A stretch of 64,000 nt of DNA from Apium graveolens (taxonomy: Eukaryota; Streptophyta; Magnoliopsida; Apiales; Apiaceae), in NCBI RefSeq assembly GCF_009905375.1, contig NW_027420624.1:27952-91951 (forward strand), written 5' to 3'. Shown here piece after piece: positions 1 to 11,529 of the stretch. Numbering within the stretch: position 1 is the stretch's first letter; each line of letters begins with the position of its first letter. The notes beneath the pieces are model-generated. The model saw only the letters and a list, made by a program, of their open reading frames with translations, was not told the DNA's origin and ran no database searches. The translations under genes and the position numbers were made by a program.

Positions 1-22
1 AAGAACATTACGAAGACAAATT

Positions 23-633
23 TGTTAGATATATTTGATAATGTCATGGCTAATATGATTTATGTTTAGTTTTCAGATCTTACTTAACAGGACAAATCAG
101 TACTTAACTGGGAATCAGTACTTATACTGGAAGTCAGAACTTAAGGATATCAGTACTTATATTATCAGGAGATAATCATCAGAAGTTGGATATCAGAACT
201 TAAGTGCTGAAGGACAATCAGATTAGGATAGTACCTGATTAAAGGAAAGAAGATCGAGATAAACATAAGAAGAGATATGCATGAAGAAAGAGTTCCGTGA
301 AGAATGGAATACTTGGAAGAAAAGATATCTGATTGATATATTTAAGGAAGCAGAAGTATATTCCATATCAATTAGCGATTATCTTGTAACTGTGTAATAT
401 ATAAACACAGACATAGGGTTTACACTATAAGTGTTATCATATTCGAGAAGATTATTCATTGTAACCCTAGCAGCTCTCGTGATATTTGTTCATCACTGAG
501 AGGTAACAGTTCCATACTGTAACAGAGTTTATTGTTTCAATAAAGTTTGTTTTGTGTTACTTAAGATATTAAAGTTCGATTTGATTGTATTTTACACTGT
601 ATTCACCCCCTCTACAGTGTGTGTGACCTAACA
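23..633 (+). mobile_element. 5' LTR of a Sirevirus-type Copia element
   Basis: The LTR is 611 bp, starts TGTTAGAT and ends CCTAACA, the usual inverted TGTTA/TAACA ends. A tRNA-Met primer site follows two bases later. A TATA-like TATATAAA lies at 398-405 and an AATAAA at 539-544. The left part repeats short motifs such as TATCAGAACTTAAG and TCAGTACTTA. The 22 bases before it continue the RNase H end of a minus-strand Copia (compare 63,012-63,033), so this element landed inside that one. I found no 3' LTR for it between 6,373 and 9,500. Confidence 0.9.
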
Positions 634-635
634 AG

Positions 636-647
636 TGGTATCAGAGC
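636..647 (+). other. Primer binding site (tRNA-iMet)
   Basis: TGGTATCAGAGC lies two bases after the LTR end. It is complementary to the 3' end of initiator methionine tRNA, the standard minus-strand primer of plant Copia elements. Confidence 0.9.
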
Positions 648-689
648 CTATCTGTTAACACACATACAGTTAAAGATCCAAACACAATC

Positions 690-3021
690 ATGTCTGACAC
701 AGGAACTCCAACTAAGCCTACCAAAACTGAAGAACCTCCAAAGACACAAATCCAAAGTCGGTATGAAACCATCAGAGTTCCTATACTGAGACCATCTGAA
801 TATGCCATATGGAAGTTGAGGATGACCATGTTTCTGGAAGCTACAGATCCAGAATATCTTGATGAAATCAAGGAAGGGCCTCACAAACCAACCAAGCTTG
901 TTGTTTGCAGATGAGGCAGCAAAGACTGTACCAAAGGAAAAGAGTGATTATACTGCTGAAGATATCGCATCAATTGCTAAGGATGCTAAGGTACGACACT
1001 TACTGCATAGTGCCATTGATAATGTAATGTTAAACAGGGTAATTAACTGCAAGACTGCTAAGAAGATATGGGATGCTCTGGAAACAAGGTGTTAGGGAAC
1101 TGATATAATTAAGAAGAACAGGAAGGCAGTACTCACTCAAGAGTATGAACACTTTGACCCAAAGGTTAATGAATCATTGACTGATTTATATGATAGATTT
1201 GTCAAACTCTTGAATGATCTGTCACTGGTTAATAAGGAGTATGATCTTGAAGATTCAAACCTTAAATTCCTGTTAGCTCTTCCTGAATGTTGGGATTTGA
1301 AGGCAACAACAATAAGAGACAATTATAATCTTGATGAAACAACTCTTGATGAAATTTATGGAATGCTCAAGACTCATAAACTTGAGATGGAACAAAGAAG
1401 CAAGAGGAAAGGAGGAAAGTCAAGGACAGTTGCTCTTAAGACTGAAGAAGAATCCCCCAAGGCAGCTACCTCAAGGAAAGACAAGGGTAAAGCTCTGTTC
1501 ACAAAGTCTGAAACTGAGTCATCAAGTTCTGAAAGTGATGATTACTCAGATTCTGAAAGCTTGCCTGAGACTGATGCTGATGAGGAGATGATGAAGTTGT
1601 GTGCTCTTATGGTGAAAGGGATCACAAAGATTGCATACAGGAAGTTCAGAAAGGGAAAGAAGTTTTCCAGGAAAGGCATAAGTTCTGATAAGAAGAATTT
1701 CAGAAGATCTGAAGGCAGAGGAGGAAAGTCTGATAGAGGAGATTATACCAATGTTAAATGCTATAACTGTGGTGAGAAAGGCCACATATCTCCTGATTGC
1801 AAGAAGGTAAAGGGTGACAAAGGCAAGGCTCTTGTCACAAAGCAGAAAAACTGGACAGACACCTCAGACTCTGAAAGTGAGGAGAACTATGCGTTGATGG
1901 CAAATGCTGATAAAGAAAGTGCTGAGAGCAGTTCTGAAGCTGCTGAAACAAAGGTACCTCAGACTACTTATGCTTTTAATACTGATGATATTAATGAGTT
2001 GAGAAGATATCTTAAAACCATGTTTGTTAGTTATAGAGATCAAACTTTAACATGTGAAAGATTAACTTCTGAAAATCTTGCTTTTAAGAAAAGAAATGAT
2101 TTCTTAGAAAAAGAGTTGGTTATGTTCCATCAAACTCAGAAGGATAGAGATGATGCTTTTTATGTTAGGGATGAAGTGCTAAAATTGAATGAATCTCTAA
2201 AAATTGAGTTAGAAAAGGAAAGAGAGATAATCAGGACTTGGACTAACTCTGGCAGAACAACTCAAAATTTGCTAAGTAGTGAAAATTGGAAAGAGGGCTT
2301 AGGTTATGGAGAGGATAAGAATGATAAAGGAACTGTAGAAATTAAGCCTGTTGTTAAGCAAAAGCCAAAGTTAAAACCTGTTAAGTTTGTAACTGTAAAG
2401 TCTGATAATGATAAATCAGTAGTTAGAGAGGGATTAACTTCTGACAAACTAAAACAGGAAAAGACAACTGAAGTAAACATAGGCTTAATGACTAAGAAGC
2501 AGCTTAAGCATAAGCTGAAAGATGTTAAGAATGTAAACAAGGTAAAATCACCTAGGAAAAATAGGAATGGAAAGGAAGGTGTGAATAAAAGCAATGATTA
2601 TAAACCTGTTCCTGATGCTCCTAGGAAAACATGTAATAACTGTGGAAGTTCTAACCATCTGGCTTCATTTTGCAGGAAGAATAAGAACATTAACTCTTTA
2701 CCTTCAAAATCAGGAGTTAAGAGTCAGTCTGTTAGATATAAATCACAGAATCCTTGTTTTCATTGTGGTAGTTTATGGTATTCCATTTATACTTGTAAGG
2801 AATATCATAGCTTGTACTATGATTATTATCAATTAAAACCTTCTTTGAAGAAAGTTTCCATTGTTCCTTCTAGTGTAAATTCTAATTCAAAGCCTGATAG
2901 TGTAAGTTCTGATAAGAAAAATGTTAACATAAACTCTGATGCTAAATCCGCTGCAAATGTTAAAAAACTTGATAAGGCCAAAGTATCCAAGCAAGTCTGG
3001 GTCCTTAAACCTAATCATTAG
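690..3021 (+). pseudogene. gag: Sirevirus gag polyprotein, broken
   Basis: Gag packages the element RNA into virus-like particles. The ATG at 690 opens MSDTGTPTKP and runs about 70 codons. A frameshift near 900 moves the reading to another frame, and a TAG at 1,093-1,095 interrupts it. From there one frame stays open to 3,021. Two CX2CX4HX4C zinc knuckles are visible, at 1,759-1,800 and 2,632-2,673, and a third Cys-rich block (FHCGS) lies near 2,757. A Ser/Glu/Asp-rich linker lies between the gag core and the first knuckle, and a Lys/Glu-rich, probably coiled segment follows. Length and multiple knuckles fit the large Gag of Sireviruses. It cannot be translated intact as it stands. Confidence 0.9.
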
Positions 3022-3039
3022 TGGTCTTTGTGATTGCAG

Positions 3040-6000
3040 GACAACAGGAAAAATATTCTAGTTCTGGACAGTTGATGTTTAGGACATATGACTGGAAATA
3101 AAGCCCTGCTATCAGACTTTATGGAGAAAGCTGACCCAAGTGTTTCTTATGGAGATGGCAACATTGGAAAAACATTGGGATATGGCAATATCAATCTTGG
3201 TAATGTCATCATTAAAGAAGTAGCTCTGGTCTCAGGACTTAAACACAATCTGCTGAGTATAAGTTAAATTTGTGACAGAGGTTATCATGTTGATTTCTTT
3301 GAAGAACACTGTGAAGTTGTGAGTAAATCTAAAGGCGAAGTTGTTCTAAAAGGATACAGGCGTGGTAACATTTATGAAGCTAAGCTTTCAACAAGTACTG
3401 ATAGTTCTGCAATCTGTCTGATGAGTAGAGCATCAATTGAAAGAAGCTGGAATTGGCACAAGAAACTCTCTCAACAATATAAATGAGCTGGTCAAGAAAG
3501 ATCTTGTGAGAGGACTGCCAAAGTCAGTATTTGCTCCTGATGGCCTTTGTGATTCTTGTCAGAAGGCCAAACAAAGAAAATCTTCATTCAAGAGCAAGAC
3601 TGAATCATCAATTCTTGAGCCTTATCATCTACTACATGTTGATCTATTTGGTCCAGTAAATGTCATGTCTATTGCAAAGAAAAAATATGCATTGGTCATA
3701 GTGGATGAGTTCACTAGATATACATGGGTGTATTTCTTGCACACAAAAAGTGAAACTGCATCTATCTTGATTGATCATGTCAAACATCTGAATAAATTGG
3801 TCAATGATTCTGTGAAAACAATAAGGAGTGATAATGGCACTGAGTTTAAGAATTTGATAATGGAAGAGTTCTGCAAAAACCATGGAATTAAGCAGGAATT
3901 TTCTGCTCCTGGAACTCCACAGCAAAATGGAGTTGTTGAAAGGAAGAATAGAACTCTCATTGAAGCTGCACGTACAATGCTTGAAGAAGTAAAACTTCCA
4001 ACCTATTTCTGGGCTGAAGCTGTGCAGACTGCTTGTTTTACTCAAAATGCAACACTCATTAACAAGCAAGGAAAAACACCATATGAGATGGTGAAGAAAA
4101 AGAAGCCAAATCTGAAGTACTTTCATGTATTTGGATGCAAGTGTTTTGTTCTCAAGACTCATCCTGAACAGCTATCCAAGTTTGATCTAAAAGCTGATGA
4201 AGGAATTTTTGTTGGATATCCACTTTCCACAAAAGCCTTCAGAGTTTATAATTTGAGAACAAAAGTGGTCATGGAATCTATCAATGTCTCTTTTGATGAC
4301 AAGAAGATCACTGGTCTTGAAGATTTTATTGATCATGATCAGCTGAGATTTGAAAATGAAGACTCAAATTCTGATACTGAAAATCCTGACAGTCTAAGTT
4401 CTGATACTATAAACTCTGATGGATTAAACTCTGATGTTATTGAAACTATGGTGACTACGCCAAAGGAAGATGCACCTATGCAGTGGGAGCATACTCAAGA
4501 TCATACCACATCTCAAGAAACATCAGAACATATATCTGGCTCTTCAAGTTCTGATTCGTCAAGTTCTGATAAGCCAAGTTCTGATAGTGCTGAAAATCTA
4601 AATTCTGAAGAATCCAACTCAGAGAACATAGTTTCAGGGGGAGCATCAGAAAATGAAAATGAAGACAGCATGGATCATGGGGGAGCATCCAGTTCTAGAG
4701 AAAACCTTCCATCTGCAAGGAAGTGGACAAAATCACATACACCTGATTTGATAATTGGAAATCATGATGCAGGTGTCAGAACTAGAACAGGTACTTCAAA
4801 CGAATGTCTTTACAATTCTTTTCTCCCTCAGACTGAGCCAAAGAAAGTGGAAGAAGCTCTTCAAGATGCTGATTGGGTGCAAGCAATGCAGGAAGAGTTA
4901 AATGAATTTGAAAGAAACAAAGTCTGGACCCTAGTGCCAAGACCAAAGAATAGATCTGTTGTTGGTACAAAGTGGGTATTCAGAAATAAAACTGACAGTG
5001 ATGGCATAATTATAAGGAATAATGCAAGGCTGGTTGCAAAAGGATATTCTCAACATGAGGGAATTGATTATGATGAAAAATTTGCACCAGTTGCTAGGTT
5101 AGAAGCCATAAGGATATTTTTGGCGTATGCTGCTCACAAAAAGTTTACTGTCTTTCAAATGGATGTGAAAAGTGCTTTTCTCAATGGAGAATTAGAGGAG
5201 GAAGTATATGTCGAACAACCTCCAGGCTTTATAGATTCCAAACATCCAGATTATGTATACAGGCTTGATAAAGCACTTTATGGACTTAAGCAAGCTCCTA
5301 GAGCATGGTATGAGACTTTAGCTCAGTTTCTTCTGGAAAGTGGATTCAATATAGGAACAATAGACAAAACACAGTTCTACCTCAACCATGGAAAGGACTT
5401 ACTTCTGGTCCAGATTTATGTTGATGATATCATTTTTGGGTCTACAAATGACAGACTTTGCAAGAAGTTTGCCAAACTGATGCAGTCAAGGTATCAGATG
5501 AGTATGATGGGGGAACTTAGCTATTTTCTGGGCCTTCAAGTCAAGCAGAATGAAGAAGGCACTTTTATTTGTCAAACTAAGTACACCAGAAACTTGCTGA
5601 AGAAATTTTGAATGCAAGATTGTTCAAGTGCATCCACTCCCATGGCCACTACAACAAAACTGGATAAGGATACTGGTAAATCAGTAGATGTTACTGATTA
5701 CAGAGGTATGATTGGCTCTCTACTCTATCTAACTGCTAGTAGACCTGATATCATGTATGCTACATGTCTTTGTGCAAGATTTCAAGCAGATCCAAGAGAA
5801 CCTCACTTAACAGCTGTGAAAAGAATTTTCAAGTATCTTAAAGGAACAGCTGATCTGGGATTGTGGTATCTTAGAGAATTGGATTTTAAACTAATAGGTT
5901 ACTCAGATGCAGATTTTGCAGGTTGCAAAATTGACAGGAAAAGCACAAGTGGAAGCTGCCAATTTCTTGGAGGCAGATTGGTTTCTTGGTTCAACAAGAA

Positions 6001-6373
6001 ACAAAAGTCAATTTCCACATCAACTGCAGAAGCAGAGTATATTGCTGTAGGAAGCTGTTGTGCACTGATTCTTTGGATGAAGAATCAGTTACTGGATTAT
6101 GGGTTAACATATTTCAAAATCCCTATTTACTGTGATAATCATAGTGCTATTGCTATGACAGGTAATCCAGTTCAACACTCTATGACAAAGCACATCAGCA
6201 TCAGGTATCACTTCATCAGGGAACATGTGGATGAAGGTACAGTGGAATTGCACTTTGTTCCAACAGATCAATAACTAGCAGATATCTTCACAAAACCATT
6301 GTGTGAAGCCACTTTTACAAGATTGGTAAATGAACTTGGAATGGTTTCAGGTTCTTTCTCTAAATCTGCTTAG
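3040..6373 (+). pseudogene. pol: Sirevirus pol polyprotein (PR-INT-RT-RH), broken
   Basis: The order protease, integrase, reverse transcriptase, RNase H is typical of Copia. The protease motif that should read D-S-G has a stop in place of Gly (TGA 3,073-3,075). A second stop lies at 3,265-3,267, and a small deletion near 3,470 shifts frame within the GAG-pre-integrase region. An open stretch from 3,437 to 5,611 holds the integrase CxxC (CDSC), the three acidic core residues (in [15 protein letters not shown] and NGVVERKNR) and the RT motif YVDD (5,417-5,428). TGA at 5,609-5,611 splits RT from RNase H. RNase H (5,612-6,373) carries DADFAG and a TAA at 6,272-6,274, and ends GSFSKSA. An Asn-Ser-Asp-rich linker (about 4,340-4,740) separates INT and RT, as in Sireviruses. 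At least five lesions: inactive. Confidence 0.92.
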
Positions 6374-7720
6374 TTTTGTTATGTTATATCAGACTTTATG
6401 ATCAGTATTTACAGAATTTAATCTTTTTATGCATTCTGTGCTTAATTGACAAATGTGTTTAAGTACTGACTGTTTTCTGATATATGTTTCTAAACTCTGA
6501 TAAGTGATATGTCTGTTTAAGTAACTATTCAATCCTATGAGGATAACTGTGCTAGATGCTGACCTAGTAGTCTTCAATAAACAAAGGATCCCATATAAAA
6601 AGTAATTATTTCTGTGGAAATCTATTGACACAAGCAAATTCTGATAATTGAGCTTAGTTGAGTTTACTTTGTCTATCTTATTACTAAGTCACAAATTAGA
6701 ATAATGCTACTCATCTGTTAAGTTCTGATACTAGTAAATCTGTTGAATGCACTAAGTGCTGATAAACCTCATTTATCAAAAGAAAAAGCAAAATGATCAA
6801 AGAATAAAATCAGGTACTCCTTTGAGATCTAGAGTAAAAATATGGAAGGACGACCCAAGTGCATTGTTGGTATTAAGTAATATGCATCAGAAAAGTAACT
6901 AAAATATTTTCTTGGTGACTTTTCACACTCTATGATTACTGGAGAAATACTCTGATAATAGCATAAATTATGATAAGCAGTCGTGACTCACTTACACTGA
7001 GAAGCCACTGTGAAATGGACTTTAAAAAGATGCATAATATTAGCATAAAATAGTTAAGGTGGACTCAAGCATGAACTCATTCATCAGTAGGTTTCAGGAT
7101 AATGACAGCTCTTTAGCAAAGTTTTAGTTATGCCTTATTTCTAAGATGTAGTGAAGTGAATCAGACTTTACTCTTTGTCTGATATTTAGCTTAATGCACA
7201 CACTAATCACTCCATATGAATGATGAAAATTACTGTGGTGATCTATGTTATTTTATATGAACAGTCATTGTGTTTCATTGCACAAATTCTGAGGACAAGT
7301 TCTGATTACATATTCTGATGATTAAGTTCTGAAGAATATAAATCAGAATTTGTGTGAGGACTTCCTAAGATAGGCATTCCTTTTTTGAGTTAAGAAATTA
7401 TGTTCTGATGACTGTTAAGTTCTGATATAAGTCTAAGTTCTGATATTACAGTCTAATTCTTTACTTGACTTATCTGTGGATAAAATTTAATAACAGTCTC
7501 GGTTCAAACTAAAATATGTGAAGTGGAAGATTAATAGTCACTATGGTTAGGGTTAGTGATATTCGTACTTGAACAGTCAACTTTTACTTGCTTCTTGTGT
7601 ACATTAAACCATGTTTTCTCTTTCCAATGAATGTTTTTCTTTTTCCAAGTCTGGGGAGATGAGGTAGAATTAATTCTACCTATCAACATTAAATTTCTTT
7701 ACGTCTCCTGGAATTCTCCT
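6374..7720 (+). other. Sirevirus pol-to-LTR spacer, TTCTGATA-rich
   Basis: There is no convincing reading frame here. The stretch is AT-rich and scattered with AAGTTCTGATA and close variants (for example 6,718-6,730, 7,414-7,428 and 7,433 onward). These are the reverse complement of motifs in the LTR. Sireviruses typically have a long region between pol and the 3' LTR with conserved non-coding motifs, and this fits that position. Confidence 0.7.
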
Positions 7721-7723
7721 GTC

Positions 7724-7731
7724 TATATAAG
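7724..7731 (+). promoter_or_regulatory. Candidate TATA box upstream of the 3' spacer ORF
   Basis: TATATAAG in the context GTCTATATAAGCAACC lies 77 bases before the ATG at 7,808. Between them is a pyrimidine- and A-rich, ATG-free leader. The arrangement resembles a plant core promoter with a short 5' UTR. Inferred from sequence only. Confidence 0.5.
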
Positions 7732-7807
7732 CAACCACTTCACATCAGCCTTCCCATCAAATCTTTTCTCACAAACTTACCTTCATACTTTTTCTATCAA
7801 AAACACT

Positions 7808-8077
7808 ATGGTCAGATACAACATGTTTTTGAACTACGAAACTTTCAATATGGAGCTAAGCTGTGCCGATTGGCGGAAAGAATGGCACGTCACTGCCATT
7901 CCTGATGAGATATGGGACTCTATCCCACAGGAGGTACTCACCCACCTCCTGTTCTTCTATATGGATTACCATCGCCATCTGGAGCGATTGGAGGAGGAAA
8001 GGCTGGAAGCTCTCCGCCAGCAAGAGCGAATCATTCGACTCGTCATTTTGTTTGTCGAGAGTAGGAAGAAGAAATGA
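7808..8077 (+). CDS. Unrecognised 89-aa ORF in the Sirevirus 3' spacer
   Basis: I do not recognise this protein. It begins MVRYNMFLNYETFN, contains the Trp-rich stretch CADWRKEWHV, and has a C-terminal half rich in Leu, Glu and Arg (HRHLERLEEERLEALRQQER) that looks like a helical coiled coil. It ends in a basic tail, ESRKKK. The ATG at 7,808 is preferred over an upstream in-frame codon at 7,631 because it lies just after a TATA-like box and an ATG-free leader. The stop is TGA at 8,075-8,077. It sits 1.4 kb after pol, where some Sireviruses carry an additional, sometimes env-like ORF. I see no signal peptide or membrane segment, so an env role is not supported. Unlike gag and pol it is unbroken. 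Confidence 0.5.
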   Translation: MVRYNMFLNYETFNMELSCADWRKEWHVTAIPDEIWDSIPQEVLTHLLFFYMDYHRHLERLEEERLEALRQQERIIRLVILFVESRKKK

Positions 8078-8559
8078 TTTATTTTCTTCTTCCTATTTTT
8101 CTTCATCATCAGCCTTGCCCTGCTTCTTGAGCTAGGACTAAGGCTGTTGATGTTAGGTTTAGCAGCTTAGGGAAATCTTGTATAAATTCTAATGTACTTT
8201 CAATTTGATGAATGTATTCTCTTGATATATTAATGAAATTTGTTTTTGTTTCAAGATTTTATCTCTGAGATATTTTGTAATGCATTGATAAATCCTGATA
8301 AATATTCATATTCTGATGACCATATAGATTCTAAGTTCTGATTTTAGTTTATCACTACTTACTCATCTAATTTATTTTGGTCATTTTCACTTGATTTATT
8401 TTCAGAATATTAATGTTGTAGTGAAAAATAATTAAATAAGTGGGAACGGTGTCAATTTTGAATTAAAACTGTTTCACCTTGATTAATGGAATATCTGGGT
8501 AAGTGGAACGGTTTTTCCTTGAAAAACTGCAAGTGGGTAATAAACAAAAGCAATAACTT
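8078..8559 (+). other. Remainder of Sirevirus 3' spacer
   Basis: Non-coding and AT-rich, with further TTCTGAT motifs near 8,310-8,345. No polypurine tract followed by an LTR start is visible, so the 3' LTR appears lost or lies outside the window. Confidence 0.6.
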
Positions 8560-9110
8560 TACATTTGTTACAGATGCTCCCAGAAAATAGTATCAAAAGT
8601 GTGGCTCTGTTAATCATCTAACTCACATTTGCAAAAGGTTGTTAGCAAGCTAGGAGTGGGAGTATGCAAGTATAATAAAGCAAAGGCTAATGTTCACTAC
8701 TCATTCTCTGACAAGTTTGATTGTATACCTTGTAACATGAAAGTAATGACAAGTTGCCACAAGCTGAGAGTAGATCTTAAAGAAGTCAACATTGAGTCAT
8801 CGGCTAAAAATGAAAATGCTCATCAATTAATGAATTCTATTCTTTCTGAATCATCAAATTCTACTTCTACCAAATCTGTTAACAAGAAAAAAGTACCCAA
8901 TACTGCTTGGGTAGCAAAACATACTTAATCCTCATTGTATTCAGGCAAAGTGAAGAAGGCCATATAGATCATAGACAATGGATGTTCAAGTCATATAGTA
9001 GGTGATAAGGCCCTGTTATCACAGTTTGAGAAAATGGTTGGCCCATTAGTGACTTTTGGAGACAAATACTGTGATATAATAATAAGATCAGTATTTGATA
9101 GAGACAGAAC
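8560..9110 (+). pseudogene. Gag/protease shard of a second, related Sirevirus
   Basis: This resembles 2,600-3,170 of the first element but is clearly diverged. A zinc-knuckle relic (CGSVNHLTHIC, first Cys replaced) is followed by an open stretch 8,629-8,928 ending in NTAWVAKHT, equivalent to the end of Gag. The protease start follows, with IDNGCSSHIVG where the D-S-G motif is expected. The shard ends near 9,110 without integrase. It may be part of a chimeric element or a separate insertion abutting the first. Confidence 0.75.
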
Positions 9111-9360
9111 ATTAACATGCTCCTCGCAAGTAGTGTCAATGCATTTCGTCGGCCGGAAATGTATAGGAAGGAAGCTCCAGGTGTTTCTAGTCCTGCTAGT
9201 ATGGCATTCAAGTTTACTTCTACTTCGACATCTTTTTGCAGCCGAACATTTTTAGGGTTGGATGGGACCTGTACGTGACCGGAATTACGAACAATAACTG
9301 TACAGTGTACAGTGAATATGTCTATGTGTTGTTAATTATATGTGTGTTTATAGTTTATAA
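9111..9360. other. Possible genic shard, frame uncertain
   Basis: Base composition is less AT-rich than the surroundings, and two overlapping frames on opposite strands are open. The plus frame reads like coding sequence for about 45 codons. On the minus strand, a CT-rich tract, a TATA-like TTATAAAC and an ATG appear in the order of a promoter. I cannot decide between a captured gene fragment and chance. Confidence 0.25.
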
Positions 9361-9364
9361 GCAG

Positions 9365-9486
9365 AGAGAAATGAAATGAGGGATGGAGAGAGAGATGGAG
9401 AGAAAGAGAGAGAGTGGGGAAGAGGACTGGGGAGGTGATGTTTTTATGTCACAGGGGACTGGGAGAGAGAATGGAGAGAGAGTACA
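9365..9486. repeat. GA-rich low-complexity tract
   Basis: An imperfect purine tract dominated by GAGAGAGA and GATGGAGAGA blocks, broken by a 20-30 base mixed segment near 9,435. It would be CT-rich on the minus strand, as in many plant 5' UTRs. Confidence 0.85.
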
Positions 9487-9751
9487 CCGTTAGATTATTT
9501 GTTTAGGGATTTAATAAGGTGCGTTGGATCTTATTAACATGGATCGATGACATGACACTAAATTCAACTGTCATTGGTCGAATTTAGGAGTGCCAATTTA
9601 TAACTTAATTGATTTATAATTTTTAAAATTATTTACACATTATTTAATTTTTTTAAAAGTACCCAATAAAATTAAATAAAATAAAAATTCTCTTACCACA
9701 TATATTTTTGTATTAAATAAAATTGCAGCTAGGATGATCTAATATGCCTTA

Positions 9752-9958
9752 CCCGCACTCTCGTAATTATTTTTAGAAAAAAATTACAGTTTGTATGATA
9801 AATATCTAATTTTTTTAATGCAACAAATAAAATAAATTTGTTTGAAAATTCCTTTATCATATAAATACTTTTTGTAAGAACTAAAATTATATACAGAAAC
9901 TATCAAAAATACTAATTTTTCTAATTTTATCATAAATTCCACCAATATGAGAGTGCGG
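9752..9958. mobile_element. Candidate Harbinger/Tourist-like MITE
   Basis: A 207-bp AT-rich segment with inverted ends (CCCGCACTCTC on the left, GAGAGTGCGG on the right), flanked on both sides by TTA (9,749-9,751 and 9,959-9,961). A TTA target duplication is typical of PIF/Harbinger elements. The inverted ends are short and no coding sequence is present. Confidence 0.45.
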
Positions 9959-9984
9959 TTAAATTTATCATAACTAGTATTTAC

Positions 9985-11395
9985 TGTTTAGTCCCTTATT
10001 GATGTTTGGTTTACTATTTTAACTGTCAACTAGTTATTTTAATAGTCATTTGGTTTGCTATTTTAACAGTCAACAAGTTATTTGACTCGTACTTTTTACT
10101 AGCGTTTAGTATCATGCCGATATTTTTATTCTTTAAAAAATATTTATGAATTATCAAATAGTACGGATGTGAAGACCTGTATATATTACTGATATGAAAA
10201 TATTTTCAAAAAATAATAACTTCATTTGGTTTGCTATTTTAGCACTCAACAAGTTATTTGACTAGTACTCCTTACTAGTGTTTAGTCCCATGTTGTGTTT
10301 CGATTTTTTTAAAAAATATTTGTGAATTATCCAACCATGCGGATGTCAAGACCTGTATATATTAGTGATATTACAAAATTTTCAGAAAATAATAAATTCA
10401 TTTGGTTTGTTATTTTAACAGTCAACCAGTTATTTGACTAGTACTTCTTACTGGTGTTTAGTCTCATGTCGATATATCTATATTCTAAAAAATATTTATG
10501 AATTATCCAACCATATAGATATCAAGACCTATATATATTAGTGATATGACAAAATTTTCAGAAAATAATAAATTCATTTGGTTTACAATTTTAACAGTCC
10601 ACTAGTTATTTGACTAGTACTTCTTACTGGTGTTTAGTCTCATGTCGATGTTATAATTTTTTAGAAAATATTTATGAATTATCCAACCTTACGGATTTCA
10701 AGAACTGTATATATTAGTGATATGACAAAATTTTCAGAAAATAATAAATTCATTTGGTCTGCTATTTTAAAAGTCAACAAGTTATTTGACTAGTACTTCT
10801 TACAAGTGTTTAGTCCCATGTCGATGTTTATATTTTTTAAAAATATTTATGAATTATCCAACCATACGAATGTTAAGACCTGTATATTTTAGTGATTTGA
10901 AAAAAAAATCATAAAATAATAAATTTATTTAGTTTGCTATTTTAACAGTCAACAAGTTATTTAACTAGTACTTCTTACTAGTGTTTAGTGTCATGCCGAT
11001 GTTTCGAATTTTTTAAAAAAATATTTGTGAATTATCCAACCGTATGGATGTCACGACATGTATATATTAGTGATATGACAAAATATTTAGAAATTAATAA
11101 ATTCATCTAGTCTTTTTATTTTAATAGTCAACCAGTTATTTGACTAGTGCTTCCTACTAGTGTTTAGTCTCATGTTGATATTTCACTTTTTTAAAGATAT
11201 TTATGAATTATCCAACCGTACGGATGTCAAGACCTGTATATCCAATCGTACGGATGGCCAAATTTTCAAAAAAAAATCATTTGATTTGCTATTTTAACAG
11301 TCAACGAGTGATTTGACTAGTACTTCTCACTAGTGTTAAGCCCCACATCGATTCTTTAATTTTTTTTAAAAAAATATATTGAATGAAGCACGTAG
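9985..11395 (+). repeat. 176-bp tandem satellite, about 8 units
   Basis: The block containing TTGGTTTGCTATTTTAACAG recurs at 10,051, 10,227, 10,403, 10,579, 10,755, 10,930, 11,108 and 11,282, giving spacings of 176, 176, 176, 176, 175, 178 and 174. Each unit also carries ATCCAACCGTACGGATGTC or a variant, followed by AAGACCTGTATATATTAG. Units differ by several substitutions, so the array is not very recent. The period is in the nucleosomal size class common for plant satellites. Confidence 0.93.
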
Positions 11396-11529
11396 ACTTG
11401 AAACTCTTTTAAGTTTCTTATAATTTTTCAAATATATTAAACAAATATTTAAATTTTAGAATATTATCAAACACAAAAAATTAAAATTCTCCCATAATGT
11501 ATATTTTTTTTCACCACCATAAATATTAG

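Larger units (their letters stand above)
1..991. repeat. Left copy of a 63-kb-spaced direct repeat
   Basis: Bases 1-991 recur in the same orientation at 63,012-64,000. By eye the only differences are two one-base deletions in the right copy, one in the AATAAA stretch near 540 and one near 980. The match includes bases 1-22, which lie outside the LTR that starts at 23, so the shared block is not simply two insertions of one element. It runs into both window edges, so its true length is unknown. Confidence 0.95.

Noticed and set aside
7631..8077. Retroviral-type envelope gene in the Sirevirus
   Set aside because: The ORF is short, with no signal peptide, no transmembrane segment and no cysteine pattern; only its position is suggestive.
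6374..9110. 3' LTR of the first Sirevirus
   Set aside because: No TGTTAGAT start after a purine tract and no match to 23-633 was found in this span.
8969..9255. Genes on both strands at 8,969-9,255
   Set aside because: The overlapping open frames are short, and the left part is clearly Sirevirus protease sequence on the plus strand. A captured gene fragment remains possible but unsupported.
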